From NCBI GenBank assembly GCA_937989665.1, contig CALKRN010000003.1:124001-188000 (forward strand): a DNA stretch of 64,000 nucleotides, written 5' to 3'. Position numbers and translations under genes: made by a program. Every line of letters begins with the position of its first letter. Position 1 is the first letter of the stretch. Below are positions 26,993 to 35,513 of this stretch, piece after piece. The notes beneath the pieces are model-generated. The model searched no databases. It worked only from the letters and a program-made list of their open reading frames with translations, and was not told the origin of the DNA. Origin of the DNA: an uncultured Desulfomicrobiaceae bacterium (GTDB lineage: Bacteria; Desulfobacterota; Desulfovibrionia; Desulfovibrionales; Desulfomicrobiaceae).

Positions 26993-28310
26993 GGGCGGCC
27001 TCCTGCTGGGCGATGCGTACCGCCTCCCAGTGCTTCCAGAAATTGGGGAAGGATTTGGCGACGCAGCCTGGTTGGTCAAGGATGGGGCGCACGCCAAGGA
27101 GTTCCGTGAGGGAGAGGCTCATGGCGAGGCGGTGGTCGCCGAAGGTGGCGAGTTCCACGGGGCCGCGAACCGCAAGCCCCCCGGCGATGAAGAGGCCGTC
27201 GTCTGTGGTCTGGACAGCCACGCCGAGGCGGGTGAGGCCATCGGCTACGGCGGCGATGCGGTCACTTTCTTTGAGGCGCAGGTGGGCGGCTCCATGGATG
27301 CGCGTGGTCCCCTGGGCTGCCGCGGCGAGCACCGCCACCGTGGGCACGAGGTCTGGGCAAGCACCCATGGGGAGGTCGGCGCCCATAAGCGGGCTTGGCC
27401 AGACGGTGATACCGGTTGCGGCCACCGTCACCCGCGCCCCCATGCGCTTGAGGATGTCCACCAAGGCGCGGTCGGCCTGCAGGGAGTCGGTTCGCAGGTG
27501 GGTGACCGTGACCGGCACGCGGCCGAGGGCGCCTGCGGCAAGAAAATAGGAGGCGCTCGACCAATCGCCCTCCACGGTGAAGGTCCCGGCACGGTAGGGT
27601 TGGTTGCCAGGGACCGTGCAGCGGATGGCGTTGGGCGGCAAAAGGGGGATGTCCTCGAGGGTGCAGGGGGAAAGCGTATCGCCGCGGTGGTGGAACGTGG
27701 CCACAGGCACGGCGGCCCGGGCCATGGCGGCGATGGTCAGGGCGGCATAGGGCCAGGAGGCGATGCGCTCGCCGCGAAGGTCCACGACAAGGCCATGGGG
27801 GCTGCGCGGGGCGGCAAGGAGCAGGGCGGAGAGATATTGGCTGCTGGCCGAGGCATCGAGGGTAGTGTGGGCCCTCTGCCAGCCAGAGGAAGAGAGGCGC
27901 AGCGGCGGGCAGCCGGGGAGTCCTTCGAAGGTTATGTCCACGCCCAGACGGCCGAGGGCCTCGGTGAGGGGGGCAATGGGTCGGGTGGACATGCGTCCGG
28001 ACCCATAGATGCGGAACGAACCGGGCAGGACTGCGGCGATGGCGGTCATAAGCCGGCAGGTGGTGCCGGACTCGCCCACAAAGAGTTCCGCGCTGCAGGG
28101 CGAGGGGTGGCGGGGGATGGGTTGGACCACTAGGCTGCCGTCTTCTTGGGGAAAAAACTGCGCCCCCAGGGCAGTGAGGCAGGCGCGGGTGTGGGCGGTG
28201 TCGTCGCTCGTGAGGGCGTTGTGGACCGTGGAGGGTCCGCCGGCCAGGGCCGCCAGGACCAGGGCACGGTGGGTTTCGGACTTGGAGGGGGGGGCGGGGA
28301 TGGTGATCAT
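26982..28310 (-). CDS. aroA: 3-phosphoshikimate 1-carboxyvinyltransferase (EPSP synthase)
   Basis: Joins shikimate-3-phosphate and PEP; 442 residues. Key blocks are PPSKSETHRALVLAALAGG at the N-terminus, ESGTTCRLMTAIAAVLPG, DASASSQYLSALLLA, VEGDWSSASYFLAAGAL, HLRLKESDRIAAVADGL and FGDHRLAMSLSL. It begins directly at the first active-site loop, a short N-terminus. It lies 6 bases from the pheA stop and overlaps tyrA. Confidence 0.95.
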   Translation of the reverse strand: MITIPAPPSKSETHRALVLAALAGGPSTVHNALTSDDTAHTRACLTALGAQFFPQEDGSLVVQPIPRHPSPCSAELFVGESGTTCRLMTAIAAVLPGSFRIYGSGRMSTRPIAPLTEALGRLGVDITFEGLPGCPPLRLSSSGWQRAHTTLDASASSQYLSALLLAAPRSPHGLVVDLRGERIASWPYAALTIAAMARAAVPVATFHHRGDTLSPCTLEDIPLLPPNAIRCTVPGNQPYRAGTFTVEGDWSSASYFLAAGALGRVPVTVTHLRTDSLQADRALVDILKRMGARVTVAATGITVWPSPLMGADLPMGACPDLVPTVAVLAAAAQGTTRIHGAAHLRLKESDRIAAVADGLTRLGVAVQTTDDGLFIAGGLAVRGPVELATFGDHRLAMSLSLTELLGVRPILDQPGCVAKSFPNFWKHWEAVRIAQQEAAHDA

Positions 28311-28316
28311 GGTCGC

Positions 28317-29390
28317 TTAGAGGGGGTCGAGGTGGGGGCCAGCGGGGTAACTGCCGAGGATGCGCAGGCTGTGGCAGCGTTCGGCCACCTGGCGCAGGGT
28401 TTCGGCATAGCCTTCGGCAAAGAGGTCCGATTCCACGTCCATAAAGAAGATGTACTTCCATTTTTCCCCGCGCAGGGGCCGGGACTCGAGCTTGGTGAGA
28501 TTAAGGCCGGCCTCCGCAAGGAGGGCGAGGACGGCCGCCAGGGCCCCCGGGCGGTCGGGCAGGGTGAGGAGGAGGGAGGTCTTATCGCGTCGTTCTTGAT
28601 TTCCTGGACCATGGCCAATGACCGCAAAGCGCGTCCAGTTGTCGGCAGCGTCCTGGATGTCGGTGGCGAGGACCTGGAGCGGCGGTTGGGCCAGGCCAAC
28701 GTGGCCAATGGCTGCCGCAACGGGGTCGGCCTGAGCAGCTCGGGCTGCGGCGGCGGTGCTTTCCACGGCGGTGCGTTCGGCATCAGGCAGGTGCTGCCGC
28801 AGCCAACCCGCGCATTGGGCGAGGGCCTGGGGGTGGGAGAGGACGCGGCGCACGGTCTCCCCAGGGTGGCCGAGAAGGGCATGGCGCACCCGGCAAAAGA
28901 GCTCGGCGAGGATAGTGAGTTCGTGGTGGAGGAAGAGGTCCAGGGCTTCGGCCACGGTGCCGTGGAGGGAGTTTTCGAGGGGGACGATACCGAGGCGGCA
29001 GGCGCCGGTGGTGACCGTGCGGAAGACGCCTTCCAGGGAGGGTTGGGGCACAAAGGTCGCGCTATGGCCGAAGTATTCGAGGGCCGCTCGGTGGGAGAAG
29101 GTCCCTTCTGGGCCAAGAAAGGCCACGGTTTGTGGGGCTTGGATGCTGCGCGAGGAGGAGAGGATTTCGCGGTAGATGGCCCGCAGGTGGTCTTTGGGGA
29201 GGCTGTCGCCTGGCAGGGCGGTGATGCGATCGAGGACCGCTTTCTCCCGGAAGGGTTGGAAGATGGCCTCTCCGCCTTTGCAGGCCCCTACCTGGCGGCT
29301 GAGGGCGGCCCGCTCATGGAGCAGGGCGACAATGGCCTCGTCGATGGCGTCGATGCGCTGGCGCAGGGTATCGAGGTTGGTTGGGGTCAT
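28317..29390 (-). CDS. pheA: Chorismate mutase / prephenate dehydratase
   Basis: Bifunctional enzyme of the phenylalanine branch; 357 residues. Residues 1-85 are an AroQ-type chorismate mutase (LDTLRQRIDAIDEAIVALL). The dehydratase follows (FLGPEGTFSHRAALEYF, VPLENSLHGTV, NWTRFAVIG). A C-terminal ACT domain (LPDRPGALAAVLALLAEAGL, then LTKLESRPLRGEKW) carries the ESRP motif used for Phe feedback. It overlaps the DHQ synthase II gene by ATGA. Confidence 0.95.
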   Translation of the reverse strand: MTPTNLDTLRQRIDAIDEAIVALLHERAALSRQVGACKGGEAIFQPFREKAVLDRITALPGDSLPKDHLRAIYREILSSSRSIQAPQTVAFLGPEGTFSHRAALEYFGHSATFVPQPSLEGVFRTVTTGACRLGIVPLENSLHGTVAEALDLFLHHELTILAELFCRVRHALLGHPGETVRRVLSHPQALAQCAGWLRQHLPDAERTAVESTAAAARAAQADPVAAAIGHVGLAQPPLQVLATDIQDAADNWTRFAVIGHGPGNQERRDKTSLLLTLPDRPGALAAVLALLAEAGLNLTKLESRPLRGEKWKYIFFMDVESDLFAEGYAETLRQVAERCHSLRILGSYPAGPHLDPL

Positions 29391-30352
29391 TCGCGGATAT
29401 CCTCCTCGATGCGCATGCCAAAGTGCCGACCAGCGCGGTCGAGGCGGCAGAGGACTTCATCCCCAGGGGCGAGGGTCACGACGCTCACGGGCTGGCCATT
29501 GGGCCGGGTGAGGCGGATGGTCTCGGCGTTTTGGAGAAAGATCGTGCCGCGCTGGCCCCCGACCTCGGCCTCGATGCGCAGCATGGGCCGGACTTCGGTC
29601 TTCACCCGCCCCACAGTGGCGCGGCTCGTGTGGCCCGAGGCGTGGACGATCAGGACCCGTTCTCCCGCGTCAAGTTCTTCGAGGTAGCAGGTACGGTCTT
29701 CGGGCAGCAGGCAATAGCTGTGGACAGCCCCGGCATTGATGCGAAACGGCCGCGGGGCCACGTAGGGGTTGGTCTCGGTCTCGGCATGGACCAGGAACGT
29801 GAAGGCGCTGGAGTTGCCCACGAGCAGGCCAGCCCCTGTGGTGAGCAGACGGGTGGTGTCTACGCACACCCGATGGCCAAGGCCGGCCTCGGCGATAGCG
29901 GTGATCGTGGCTGGGACAAGTTCTAGGGTGCCAAGGGATTCGCGCAGCTCGGCGACAATTGTCTTGAGGCTGCGTGCAGCCTGGGGGAGGACGACGACTC
30001 CAGCGACGCCACATTCGAGGATGCCGGCGGCTACCCGCGCCTCCTCGAGGCTAGTGACTTCCGCCAGAACAGCGCGGGTTTGGGCGAGGATGTTCTCCAC
30101 CGGGATGATTTCCCACCCTGCGGCGAGGACCACGGTCTGTCCGGCCTGGGCCTGACGCACGGCCTCTTCCTCGTCGGCCTTGGAGGCAAGGCGGATCCGG
30201 CACAGATGGTTGCTATCGAGGACCTCGGTCTTGGCGAGGGCGCGCACAGCCTCCAGGTGCGCCGTGTCGGTGATGATGCCGTCCACGCCACTTTCCAGGG
30301 CGAGGGTCACGGTCTCGGTGGCAAAGGGGAGGGCGGCACAGTAGATACGCAT
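29387..30352 (-). CDS. 3-dehydroquinate synthase II (archaeal-type)
   Basis: NAD-dependent enzyme that turns 2-amino-3,7-dideoxyheptulosonate into 3-dehydroquinate, replacing AroB. The 321 residues match this family: AAGWEIIPVENILAQ, GAGLLVGNSSAFTFLVHAET, NPYVAPRPFRINAGAVHSY and VGRVKTEVRPMLRIEAE. The ATG at 30352 has GGAGACACC upstream. It follows the ADH synthase gene by 13 bases, giving the complete alternative entry to the shikimate pathway. Confidence 0.92.
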   Translation of the reverse strand: MRIYCAALPFATETVTLALESGVDGIITDTAHLEAVRALAKTEVLDSNHLCRIRLASKADEEEAVRQAQAGQTVVLAAGWEIIPVENILAQTRAVLAEVTSLEEARVAAGILECGVAGVVVLPQAARSLKTIVAELRESLGTLELVPATITAIAEAGLGHRVCVDTTRLLTTGAGLLVGNSSAFTFLVHAETETNPYVAPRPFRINAGAVHSYCLLPEDRTCYLEELDAGERVLIVHASGHTSRATVGRVKTEVRPMLRIEAEVGGQRGTIFLQNAETIRLTRPNGQPVSVVTLAPGDEVLCRLDRAGRHFGMRIEEDIRE

Positions 30353-30365
30353 GGTGTCTCCTTCC

Positions 30366-31172
30366 TTAGGCCGTCGGCGCTTCGAGGAGGGCCAGGGCTT
30401 GGTCCACGTCGTAATCGAGGTGGACGACGGCGCTGAGGGCTTGCACGAGGCGGGTGGGGTCATCGGCCTGGAAGATGTTGCGGCCCATGGATAGCCCGGC
30501 CCCGCCGGCCTTGAGGGAGTCGTGGGCCGTTTGGAGGATTTCGCGCACCGATCCCATCTTCGGGCCGCCAGCAATGACCACCGGGATGCAGCAGGCTTCA
30601 GTCACGCGGGCAAAGGTTTCGGGGTCGCCAGTGTAGGGCACCTTGACGACGTCAGCGCCCAGCTCTTCGGCCACTCGGGCACAATGGGCCACTGTGGCCG
30701 GATCCCACTCGGATTTGACCTTCGGGCCGCGGGCATAGACCATGGCCAAAAGCGGCATGCCCCAGGATTCGGCCCGCGAGGCCACCTCGCCCACGTCGCG
30801 GAGCATGTCGCGCTCGGTCTCATCGCCAAGGTTGAGGTGCACCGAGACCGCGTCGGCTCCAAGGCGCAGGCCGTCTTCCACCGTGGCCACGAGGGTCTTG
30901 GCATTGGGAAAGGGCGAGAGGGAGGTGCTGGCTGAGAGGTGGATGATGAGTCCGACATCTCGGCCTTTGCCGCGGTGGGAGCAGCGGGGGAGTCCTTTGT
31001 GCATGAGCACGGCATTGGCCCCACCTTCTGCGACTTTATTGACCGTGTCTCGCATGTCCACCAGGCCAGCGATGGGGCCGACGGTGGTGCCATGGTCCAG
31101 GGGGACGATGATGGTCTTGCCCGTGTTGCGGTTGAAGATGCGCTCTAAGCGGATACTTTTGCCCAGGTTCAT
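30366..31172 (-). CDS. 2-amino-3,7-dideoxy-D-threo-hept-6-ulosonate (ADH) synthase
   Basis: Class I aldolase-type enzyme, homologous to archaeal AroA', that forms the precursor used by DHQ synthase II in place of DAHP synthase. The 268-residue protein has [52 protein letters not shown], the Schiff-base lysine in [19 protein letters not shown] and [14 protein letters not shown]. The ATG at 31172 follows AGGAGG. It is the first enzyme gene of the aromatic cluster and lies directly after the aromatic attenuator. Confidence 0.93.
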   Translation of the reverse strand: MNLGKSIRLERIFNRNTGKTIIVPLDHGTTVGPIAGLVDMRDTVNKVAEGGANAVLMHKGLPRCSHRGKGRDVGLIIHLSASTSLSPFPNAKTLVATVEDGLRLGADAVSVHLNLGDETERDMLRDVGEVASRAESWGMPLLAMVYARGPKVKSEWDPATVAHCARVAEELGADVVKVPYTGDPETFARVTEACCIPVVIAGGPKMGSVREILQTAHDSLKAGGAGLSMGRNIFQADDPTRLVQALSAVVHLDYDVDQALALLEAPTA

Positions 31173-31213
31173 GGTTGGCCTCCTGCGGTTGGGGGCTTTG
31201 GCCCCGGCGGCCC

Positions 31214-31255
31214 AAAAAACTCGAAGGGCCGCCGGCTTGTGCCTGCGGCCCTTCG
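31214..31255 (-). terminator. Strong intrinsic terminator (aromatic attenuator)
   Basis: On the minus strand CGAAGGGCCGC (31255-31245) pairs perfectly with GCGGCCCTTCG (31232-31222), with an inner GGC/GCC and an ACAA loop, then AG and U6 (31219-31214). It separates the aromatic leader ORF from the ADH synthase gene. Candidate competing pairs are GCGGGCCU (31310-31303) with AGGGCCGC (31252-31245, one mismatch), and ACAGCC (31344-31339) with GGCUGU (31290-31285). Confidence 0.9.
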
Positions 31256-31279
31256 GTGGTTGTTCGTGAACTTCAAACG

Positions 31280-31369
31280 CTACGACAGCCCCCCCAGACC
31301 CCAGGCCCGCTTCCCGTAAAAGTACCAAAAAAAGTACAGGCTGTGCTGGAAGGAGGTTGTGCGTTGCAT
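31280..31369 (-). CDS. Aromatic leader peptide (29 aa, attenuator)
   Basis: The ORF starts at ATG 31369 with GAGG eight bases upstream. It encodes [10 protein letters not shown], then [13 protein letters not shown], and ends GLGGLS at TAG (31282-31280). Residues 12-18 are seven consecutive aromatic codons (Y F F W Y F Y), with another Trp at 23. The stop is 24 bases before the terminator stem. Position, size, composition and terminator are those of a transcription-attenuation leader that senses all three aromatic aminoacyl-tRNAs. The ORF is too short for automatic gene calling. Translation is inferred, not shown. Confidence 0.85.
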   Translation of the reverse strand: MQRTTSFQHSLYFFWYFYGKRAWGLGGLS

Positions 31370-31400
31370 GGACAGGGCCTCTAGGCGAGATGGGCAGACC

Positions 31401-31429
31401 ATGTCAAGACCAAAATGACCGCGGGTCAA
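31401..31429 (-). promoter_or_regulatory. Candidate promoter of the aromatic operon
   Basis: On the minus strand TTGACC (31429-31424) and TGACAT (31406-31401) are 17 bases apart and would start RNA near 31394, leaving room for the leader ribosome site. A second, perfect TTGACA (31407-31402) overlaps. Its 18-base-spaced partner TAGAGG (31383-31378) would put the start almost on the leader ATG, so it is less likely. Confidence 0.35.
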
Positions 31430-32082
31430 CTATCGATGGCAAAAACCATTGCCCGGAGCCACGGGCCTCATGGTTTTCGGATTGGCGGCGGTATGGCGAT
31501 GGAAAATCGGAAGTGATGGCAAGAGCTCGCTCCGGGTGGCTGTCCTGCGGGACCTCGGGCGGGCGGTAGTTTGCTGACGCCAAAAAACGCTGCATCACGC
31601 GCTCGACACGCAGAGCCAGCACCTCGTGCTTCAATGCTGCCGCAGCGGCTTGCTATGATATAGCAAAATCCTATAATATTGTTTGCAATCATGTGGATTA
31701 TCTTTCACAAAATGTGCACTAAATACCGGATAGATGTCAAAAAATTGTTCAATTTACGTAGATAACTCGATCTCTATCCATTATCTTAGCTTCAATATTT
31801 CCGACAATATATATTCTTAGCGCACGATAATTTCGGTTAGCTACGCTCAACTTCATGAGAGTCTGCAAATTCCACAAGGCTGTAGGCCGTCTCCTAGGTA
31901 TTAATGCTTCAAAAAGGCGCTGGAGATTGCGCGCCATTGTGGTGATAAATGTAACCATGCAGGGGATTGAGAAAGATATATTGGGGCGGCGCCGATACGG
32001 AAGTCAATCTGATCGACTTGATCGACGGACATGGGGGATACAGTGGAGGAAGATTTCCCCTCCCCAGACCACGACCTTGTCC
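31430..32082. other. AT-rich segment without intact genes
   Basis: Between about 31640 and 32000 the base composition drops sharply compared with the GC-rich neighbours, with runs such as TATAATATTG and AATATATATT. Only short frames are present. The change in composition, the fragment at 31749-31958 and the nearby tRNA suggest remains of acquired DNA. The right-hand portion of 31430-31640 is of normal composition but shows no recognised gene. Confidence 0.55.
31749..31958 (-). pseudogene. Possible transposase remnant
   Basis: A 69-residue frame containing VTFITTMARNLQRLFEALIP and PTALWNLQTLMKLSVANRNY. It reads like the C-terminal part of a basic helical protein, possibly a transposase, but I cannot assign a family. 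The frame stays open a little upstream without a start, and the sequence is AT-rich. It may be unrelated to any IS. Confidence 0.3.
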
Positions 32083-32490
32083 TCACGTGTCTTGACGGAT
32101 GCGGTGCGTTCCTCTCGGCGGAAAGCGCCACCACACCGCGGCCACGAGGGCGGTAAACGCGGTGTAGAGGACGGCGAAGACCCACAGCGGGGCCTCAAAG
32201 TAGAGGAGTCGATCTGCCCAATGTTGGAGAAAGGTCGTGGAGTACGGCGGTTGGCCGGCGTTGGCCCGGAGCCAGGATTCCAGCTCGGTCAGCGGGCAGA
32301 GCTGACCGAGCCAAGTCTGGAGGGTAATCCAAAGGATCGCCCCGAGGTGGGTGGTGCGAAACCCCCAGCGGTTGACCCAATCCCAGCCCCGCCAATTACC
32401 CGCCACGATGAGGGGTAGCCCGCCGACAACAAAGAGCACGACCCCGATGTGGATGAGGAGAACAAAGTCAGCCAGCAGCAGATAGGGCAT
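32083..32490 (-). CDS. DUF2784 membrane protein
   Basis: A 135-residue inner-membrane protein with three or four hydrophobic helices ([53 protein letters not shown]). The motif [11 protein letters not shown] followed by a YFEAPLW segment matches DUF2784. The function is unknown. The ATG at 32490 is chosen by homology; the frame is open up to the tRNA. It stands alone between the AT-rich segment and tRNA-Leu. Confidence 0.75.
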   Translation of the reverse strand: MPYLLLADFVLLIHIGVVLFVVGGLPLIVAGNWRGWDWVNRWGFRTTHLGAILWITLQTWLGQLCPLTELESWLRANAGQPPYSTTFLQHWADRLLYFEAPLWVFAVLYTAFTALVAAVWWRFPPRGTHRIRQDT

Positions 32491-32790
32491 GGGATTTTTC
32501 CAGGAGCTCGGGCGTGGTCCCAGGGGAGAGATGACTGGAAGTCCAAAGAAATAAAAGTGCTTCGGAGGGGGACATGGTTTTCGTGCCGCTCGCCCGAAGA
32601 GAACATGCCTCGGGGGATGGGTGGTTTTTTCGGTAAGGGGGCACCGTGGTGCCGCTGCGCGCCTGCAGAGAATACCCCCAAGGTGAGGCGGGGCTGTCCC
32701 TCCGGGCGCGGCGTGGGGCCACCGTGGCGCCCAGGGAGGGATTGGAGCCCGACGCCGCAGGTGCTGTGGGCCAGGGGCAATCTCGCCACC
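32491..32790. other. Spacer with degenerate tRNA-Leu 3' fragment
   Basis: The stretch 32725-32752 matches the 3' end of the neighbouring tRNA-Leu (32791-32818) at 22 of 28 positions, covering the acceptor 3' strand, CCA and T arm. It is in the same orientation, 66 bases away. The rest of the 300 bases shows only short hairpins such as GGCACC/GGTGCC near 32640. Such a copy could be a decayed tandem tRNA or an old attachment-site duplicate. Confidence 0.5.
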
Positions 32791-32876
32791 TGGTGCCCGG
32801 GGCGGGATTTGAACCCGCACGGCCAAAAGGCCGAGGGATTTTAAGTCCCTTGTGTCTACCATTCCACCACCCGGGC
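32791..32876 (-). tRNA. tRNA-Leu (UAA)
   Basis: Read on the minus strand, the acceptor stem GCCCGGG pairs with CCCGGGC and is followed by an encoded CCA. The anticodon loop CTTAAAA sits between AGGGA and TCCCT and gives anticodon UAA. A long variable arm (CGGCCTTTTGGCCG) marks a class II tRNA, and the T arm reads GCGGG TTCAAAT CCCGC. All stems are intact. Confidence 0.96.
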
Positions 32877-32974
32877 CTGGGGGCGGGTTGTAGGCCTGGG
32901 ACAGGCAGCGGTCAACCTACGGTACCGTTCTCCCCTCGGCGGGCACTGCGGCCCCCAATGGGGCCGCCAATCGG

Positions 32975-34159
32975 CTAGAGCCCGGTGCGCAGGACCATAT
33001 CGGTGATGGGGCCGCGAGAGCGGTCTCCTTTGAGCACGATGTGGGCATAGCCAGGTTGGCCCTTGAGCATCTTCACCGTCCAGTTGAGGCCGTTATTGGC
33101 CTCATTGAGATAGGGGTTGTCCACCTGGCGGGTATCGCCCAGGCAAATGCATTTGACGTTTTCTCCCATGCGCGTGAGCAAGGCACGGGTCTCCGAGCGC
33201 GAGAGGTTTTGCATTTCATCGATGATAACCACAGCGTTCTCCACGTTCATGCCGCGGATAAAGCCGATGGGGAGGATCTCGAATCGTTTGGGGTTGAGGC
33301 GGAAGTTGCCGGCTTCGGCATCCTGGTAGATGCGGTTGGCTGGCCGGGCCTCGTGGAGTTTGAGCAGGAGGTCTTGGACGTAGCGCACGTAGGGGGCCAT
33401 TTTTTCTTCGATGTCTCCAGGCAGGTAGCCAAGCTTGGTGCCGATTTCGATCACTGGCTTGACGAGGAAGATCTTGCGGTAGGGCGTGTCTTTGCGCTCC
33501 AGGGTGAGCACCAGGGCCGCGGCGAGGGCGAGGAAGGTCTTGCCGTAGCCGGCCTCGGATTGGATCGTGACGAGAGGGATGTCTTGGTCGAGCATGAGCT
33601 CAAGGGCGAGGTTTTGGTACACGGAACGGGGGCGCACGGTCCACACGGTGTGTTGGTAGTCGATGACGCGTGGGCCGGAGGCGGCGTGGAGCACCGGGTA
33701 GCCATTTACCCAGGAAAAGGAGTTGGGCAGAGGCGGCTCATCCTCGGCCACAAAGCCGGTGTAGGACTGGGACTCGGAGCGAAAGGGATTGGAGTCACGG
33801 TAGCCTTCACAGACAATGGCATGGACCCGGGCCTTGAGCTGGAGGAGACGGTCGTTGGTGACGAGGATGGGCTGGGGGATGCCGCTGGCCTTGATCTCTT
33901 CGATGATGCGGTCATCGTTGGTGGCGAGGGTTTCGTCACTGCCGCGAGGCGGCAGGTAGTGGATGTCACTGTCGGCAAGGAGCACCGAGAGGATTTGACT
34001 CACGAGGTGGGAGACGCGGGGGTCGCGTTTGAGGCCGTCGAGTTCCTGGAGTACGGTGTAGGGGATGATGATGGTGTTTTCCGCGCCGTTGCGCAGGGTG
34101 CGGATGCACAAGGGGTTTTCGATGAGCACATTGGTATCGAGAACGTAGTTTTTGCGCAT
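32975..34159 (-). CDS. PIN-PhoH fusion ATPase (PhoH2-like)
   Basis: A 394-residue protein. The N-terminal PIN RNase domain (NYVLDTNVLIENP, IPYTVLQELDGLKRD, LVTNDRLLQLKA) is joined to a C-terminal PhoH P-loop domain (IQSEAGYGKTFLALAAAL Walker A; AVVIIDEMQNLSRSETRALL Walker B; CLGDTRQVDNPYL). PhoH2 proteins of this architecture are described as RNA helicase/RNases and sometimes act in toxin-antitoxin systems. No short antitoxin ORF is seen upstream. Transcribed after the sdaA group, 160 bases downstream of sdaA. Confidence 0.9.
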   Translation of the reverse strand: MRKNYVLDTNVLIENPLCIRTLRNGAENTIIIPYTVLQELDGLKRDPRVSHLVSQILSVLLADSDIHYLPPRGSDETLATNDDRIIEEIKASGIPQPILVTNDRLLQLKARVHAIVCEGYRDSNPFRSESQSYTGFVAEDEPPLPNSFSWVNGYPVLHAASGPRVIDYQHTVWTVRPRSVYQNLALELMLDQDIPLVTIQSEAGYGKTFLALAAALVLTLERKDTPYRKIFLVKPVIEIGTKLGYLPGDIEEKMAPYVRYVQDLLLKLHEARPANRIYQDAEAGNFRLNPKRFEILPIGFIRGMNVENAVVIIDEMQNLSRSETRALLTRMGENVKCICLGDTRQVDNPYLNEANNGLNWTVKMLKGQPGYAHIVLKGDRSRGPITDMVLRTGL

Positions 34160-34319
34160 GCCAGCTCCTCGGTTACAGGTGACGGATTTTCTTTAGATTA
34201 CGACGTCTCCAGGGCAGCTTGGCGACAGTCTGGGGGCAAGGCGGTGACGAATGATGCGCCGAGCGGTGTATGGGCTGTGCTGGCGCTGTGTTGGAGCAGC
34301 TTCGAGGGGACGAAGATGG

Positions 34320-35513
34320 TTAGCGCCGGAAGACTCGCGCCAGTCCGCCTTGACTGGTTTCGCGGTACAACGACGGCAAATCGTGGCCGGTCTGCTGCAT
34401 CGCTTCAACGACGGTATCAAAACTCACCAGGTGGCGGCCATCGGAGAGGAGGGCATATTCGGCGGCGGAGAGGGCGCGGATGGCGGCGAAGGCATTGCGT
34501 TCAATGCAGGGCACCTGCACGAGGCCTAAAATAGGGTCGCAGGTGAGTCCCAGATGGTGTTCGAGTCCTATTTCTGCGGCATACTCCACCTGAGCTGGTG
34601 TACCGCCGAGGAGCTGGGCCGCTGCTGCCGCAGCCATGGCACAGGCCACGCCAATCTCTCCTTGGCAGCCGACTTCCGCGCCCGAGATGGAAGCATTCGT
34701 CCGCACGACGTTTCCCACGAGTCCGGCAGTGGCCAAGGCGCGCAGGATATCCGGCTCTTTGAGGCCCATGTCCTTCTCGAGGTAGGCGAGCACTGCTGGG
34801 ACTACCCCGGCGGAGCCACAAGTCGGTGCCGTGGCAATGACCCCGCCACTGGCGTTGTGCTCAGCCACGGCGAGGGCGGCGGCTGCAAGCAGGGCAGTGC
34901 GCCGCGCGCTACCGCGCAGGCTACGAGCCCGGGCAAAGAAGGCCTTGGCCTTGCGCTGGAGGTTGAGTCCACCTGGCAATACTCCTTCGGCGTGTTTTCC
35001 CTCAGTGAGGGCCGCACGCATGGTCTGCCAGACTTGACGCAAATACGACCATACCTCTGGTTCCATGTCGTCCACCAATGCCCACATGGGGCGGCCGGTC
35101 TCCTGGGTCCAGGTGAGGATTTCACCCAGCGATCGCTTGGGGTAGACGAGGTCTGGTTGAGAGAGAGCACCGTGGGCCTCGCGTAGGGCGCCGCCGCCGA
35201 TGCTAAAGACAGTCCAGGTGGCGAGGGGGCTGTCTTGTGCGTCAAGGGCCACAAAGGTCATGCCGTTGGGGTGCTGGGGCAAGGGAGTGGGGTCCCAATG
35301 GAGGGTCACCGGCAGGGGGGCGAGGCCACTTTGGATCGCCTGGTCGGTGAGGTGCCCTTTGCCGGTGGCTGCAAGGCTGCCGTGGAGGGTGACGTGGACA
35401 CAAGCCGCCTGGGGATGGCGGGTGCGGAAGATTTCCGCCGCCCGGCGCGGCCCCATGGTGTGGCTGCTCGATGGCCCCATGCCAATGCGGAAGAGCTCAC
35501 GCAGGGATTCCAT
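34320..35513 (-). CDS. sdaA: L-serine dehydratase, single-chain, [4Fe-4S]
   Basis: Deaminates serine to pyruvate; 397 residues with beta and alpha parts fused. The N-terminal block reads FRIGMGPSSSHTMGPRRAAE. The iron-sulfur cysteines are in APTCGSAGVVPAVLAYLE, GCQGEIGVACAMAAAA and LTCDPILGLVQVPCIERN. It begins on the stop of the glycosyltransferase gene (TGATG), so the two are translated together. Confidence 0.93.
   Translation of the reverse strand: MESLRELFRIGMGPSSSHTMGPRRAAEIFRTRHPQAACVHVTLHGSLAATGKGHLTDQAIQSGLAPLPVTLHWDPTPLPQHPNGMTFVALDAQDSPLATWTVFSIGGGALREAHGALSQPDLVYPKRSLGEILTWTQETGRPMWALVDDMEPEVWSYLRQVWQTMRAALTEGKHAEGVLPGGLNLQRKAKAFFARARSLRGSARRTALLAAAALAVAEHNASGGVIATAPTCGSAGVVPAVLAYLEKDMGLKEPDILRALATAGLVGNVVRTNASISGAEVGCQGEIGVACAMAAAAAAQLLGGTPAQVEYAAEIGLEHHLGLTCDPILGLVQVPCIERNAFAAIRALSAAEYALLSDGRHLVSFDTVVEAMQQTGHDLPSLYRETSQGGLARVFRR

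Noticed and set aside
31402-31407. Perfect TTGACA as the -35 of the aromatic operon
   Set aside because: Its matching -10 would overlap the leader Shine-Dalgarno and start RNA at the ATG; the partly overlapping TTGACC/TGACAT pair fits better.
32640-32660. GGCACC/GGTGCC hairpin as a terminator after tRNA-Leu
   Set aside because: The loop is only two bases and no T run follows in the tRNA direction.
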